Shown here piece after piece: positions 5,195 through 6,694 of a DNA stretch of 6,694 bases. The stretch is from the NCBI GenBank assembly GCA_025937035.1, contig JAICSG010000225.1:1-6694 (forward strand), read 5' to 3'. How positions within the stretch are numbered: the first letter of the stretch is position 1; every line of letters begins with the position of its first letter. The position numbers were made by a program, and so were the translations under genes. Below the pieces are notes generated by a model that was not told where the DNA came from, made no database searches, and saw only the letters and a list, made by a program, of their open reading frames with translations. Source of the DNA: Thermoanaerobaculia bacterium (lineage in GTDB: Bacteria > Acidobacteriota > Thermoanaerobaculia > Multivoradales > UBA5704).

Positions 5195-5208
5195 CCCCTC
5201 ACCGGCGT

Positions 5209-6036
5209 CTACTGCCCGGGGGCGCTCACCCCGGCGAGCCAGAGGCCGAGCAGCAGCACGGGAGCGGCGAAGAGCATGGCGTCGATGCGGTCGAGCACGC
5301 CGCCGTGCCCCGGAAGAAGGGTGCCGGAGTCCTTCACTCCCGCGCCCCGCTTGATCATCGACTCCACCAGGTCGCCGATCTGCGCCGCCACGGCGGTGCC
5401 GGCCGCGGCGGCCATCAGCCCCGGCTCGAGGGCCCCCCGCCGCCAGACGTCCCAGACCGCCGCCGCGGCCACCGCCACCACGAAGCTGGCCACGGCGCCC
5501 TCCCAGCTCTTCTTGGGGCTGATCACCGGCGCCATCTTGTGGCGGCCGATTCGCGATCCCACGTAGTAGGCCGCCGTATCTCCCAGCCAGACGATCGCCA
5601 TCAGCAGGAACAGCAGCCAGGGGTCCGCCCGCTGCAACAGGTGGATGCTGGAGGTGGCGGCGGCGAAGTAGGGGACGCCGAAGGCGAAGGCCCCGAAAGC
5701 CGGCAGGGTCTCCTCCAGGGGCGTGCGGCTGAGCAGGAGCAGGGCGCCGAGGCCGACCGAGAAGGCCAGAACGGCGCCGAAGAGCAGGTAGCGCAGCGTC
5801 CCGGCGTCGATCGGGTCGGTGAGGGCGAAGCTCAGCGCCCAGGAGGCGAGCGGCGCGAGCAGGAGCAGGAGCCGCAACGGCGCTTTGGGGGCGCGGACGC
5901 GGAGGATGGCCACGAATTCCCACACCGCCCCCTCGGCGATGAGGGCGATCGCCGCGAAGAACCACCACCCCTTGAGCAGGAAGACCGCCGCCAGGACGAG
6001 CGGGACGCCGACGGCGGCGGTCAGGAGCCGTTTCAT
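5209..6036 (-). CDS. cdsA: Phosphatidate cytidylyltransferase (CDP-diglyceride synthase)
   Basis: The protein has 275 residues; E. coli CdsA has 285. It joins CTP and phosphatidic acid to make CDP-diacylglycerol, the precursor of phosphatidylglycerol, cardiolipin and phosphatidylethanolamine, in the inner membrane. The protein is almost all hydrophobic helices, with segments near 5-21, 24-45, 55-72, 82-103, 112-128, 138-152, 181-195, 205-220 and 254-270. Family motifs are clear: GDTAAYYVGSRIGRHKMAPVIS (from 152), SPKKSWEG (173-180), and the C-terminal signature from Ser226 to Asp252 with MIKR, KDSGTLLPGHGG and DRID, which supplies the metal- and substrate-binding acids. The ATG lies 21 bases after the uppS stop. 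No clear Shine-Dalgarno precedes it, so translation may depend on coupling with uppS. No key residue is missing. Confidence 0.95.
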   Translation of the reverse strand: MKRLLTAAVGVPLVLAAVFLLKGWWFFAAIALIAEGAVWEFVAILRVRAPKAPLRLLLLLAPLASWALSFALTDPIDAGTLRYLLFGAVLAFSVGLGALLLLSRTPLEETLPAFGAFAFGVPYFAAATSSIHLLQRADPWLLFLLMAIVWLGDTAAYYVGSRIGRHKMAPVISPKKSWEGAVASFVVAVAAAAVWDVWRRGALEPGLMAAAAGTAVAAQIGDLVESMIKRGAGVKDSGTLLPGHGGVLDRIDAMLFAAPVLLLGLWLAGVSAPGQ

Positions 6037-6057
6037 GAGGGTTGCCGGACGGGGATC

Positions 6058-6694
6058 TCAGCCCTGGAGCCGGCCCGAGGCGAAGACGTCCGCCTCCTCG
6101 GGCTGGATGACGCCGCCGTAGCGGCGCTCCCGGCGCTGATAGTCGAGGATCGCCTCGTAGAGATCGCGGCGCCGGAAGTCGGGCCAGAGGGTCTGCGTCA
6201 CCCAGATCTCGGAGTAGGCGATCTGCCAGAGCAGGAAGTTGGAAACCCGGAGCTCGCCCGAGGTGCGGATCATGAGGTCGGGATCGGGCTGGCCGGAGGT
6301 GTAGAGGTAGCGGCCGATCGTCTCCTCATCGATGTCGGCCCGCTTGCCGGCCGCCCAGTCGGCGACGATGCTGCGGCAGGCGTCCACGATCTCGCAGCGC
6401 CCCGAGTAGTTGAGGGCGATGTTGAAGCTCATGCCGCGGCAGTGGCTCGTGGCCTCCAGGGTGGCCTCGAGCTCGCGCACCACCGAGGGGTCGAGCTCGC
6501 GCCAGCGGCCGAGCACGTTGAAGCGGATGTCGTTGTCCACCAGCGCCTGGCGCTCCTTGCGGACGTACTCCTTGAGCAGGTTCATCAGGGTCCAAACCTC
6601 GAACCGCGGGCGCTTCCAGTTCTCGACCGAGAAGGCGTAGAGGGTGAGGGCGCCGAGGCCCAGCCGGGCCGAGGTCTCCACCGTCTCGCGCACC
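6058..6694 (-). CDS. uppS: Isoprenyl transferase (undecaprenyl diphosphate synthase), 5' end missing
   Basis: The visible 211 codons are the C-terminal part of a protein normally about 240-260 residues long; the start and the MDGNGRWA catalytic motif lie beyond the right edge. The enzyme adds eight isopentenyl units in cis to farnesyl diphosphate, making the C55 carrier for peptidoglycan and other cell-surface polymers; it is a soluble homodimer. Counting from the first full codon, the conserved pieces are LTLYAFSVENWKRP (16-29), FNIALNYSGRCEIVDA (90-105), DLMIRTSGELRVSNFLLWQ (139-157) with the IPP-binding Arg/Ser residues, and LWPDF (169-173). LGRW stands where many relatives have a Gly-Asp. 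The GTG at 6693 is an internal Val codon, not a start. The gene is followed at once by cdsA, the usual order in many bacteria. Confidence 0.95.
   Translation of the reverse strand, partial: VRETVETSARLGLGALTLYAFSVENWKRPRFEVWTLMNLLKEYVRKERQALVDNDIRFNVLGRWRELDPSVVRELEATLEATSHCRGMSFNIALNYSGRCEIVDACRSIVADWAAGKRADIDEETIGRYLYTSGQPDPDLMIRTSGELRVSNFLLWQIAYSEIWVTQTLWPDFRRRDLYEAILDYQRRERRYGGVIQPEEADVFASGRLQG

Noticed and set aside
3521..5968. Very long open frame on the minus strand across cdsA, rseP and nfo
   Set aside because: It is an Arg/Pro/Gly/Ala-rich out-of-frame reading typical of high-GC DNA. The cdsA and rseP frames in the same span carry complete family motifs.
6691..6694. uppS start at the right edge
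   Set aside because: The codon is GTG within the conserved region just before LTLYAFS. The family N-terminus with MDGNGRWA must lie further upstream, so the gene is cut by the window.

Overview
The window is GC-rich chromosomal DNA from a Gram-negative bacterium with an outer membrane. The evidence is a BamD-type lipoprotein, a second lipoprotein, a two-PDZ RseP, and the uppS-cdsA-rseP envelope block. The gene order, a kinase-less PASTA protein beside rpe, and a lone peptide precursor with a KKLxLxKETL leader would fit Acidobacteriota or a former deltaproteobacterial lineage. That placement is inference; no rRNA or other marker is present.

Right part (about 3780-6694, minus strand, transcribed right to left): uppS (5' end outside the window), cdsA and rseP. 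This set makes and uses the undecaprenyl carrier, makes CDP-diacylglycerol, and cuts membrane-embedded signalling proteins. The dxr gene often found between cdsA and rseP is absent, and rseP seems to have its own promoter. Middle part: nfo (endonuclease IV, plus strand) converges on rseP and overlaps its 3' end by 101 bases. Left part (1-2445, minus strand): a tightly coupled run of a PASTA membrane protein, rpe, bamD and a coiled-coil lipoprotein cut by the window edge. Start/stop overlaps (TGATG, ATGA) link the first three.

The unusual part is about 2446-2930, between the divergent PASTA and nfo genes. It holds a 65-residue Cys/Thr/Ser-rich peptide gene with a RiPP-type leader ending in Gly-Gly. 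The gene has lower GC than its surroundings and no modification enzyme nearby. It is flanked by two diverged direct copies of the PASTA/nfo start region. The left copy still carries a promoter-like TAGAAT, an ATG and a few in-frame nfo codons, and ends as a 16-codon mini-ORF. The simplest reading is that a small precursor cassette entered a compact divergent promoter region and left a partial duplication of the nfo 5' end. PASTA, nfo and the mini-ORF all show a -10-like hexamer exactly 7 bases before the ATG, which suggests leaderless transcripts.

Every stretch longer than 300 bases contains a gene. No tRNA, rRNA, CRISPR array, transposase or integrase was seen.
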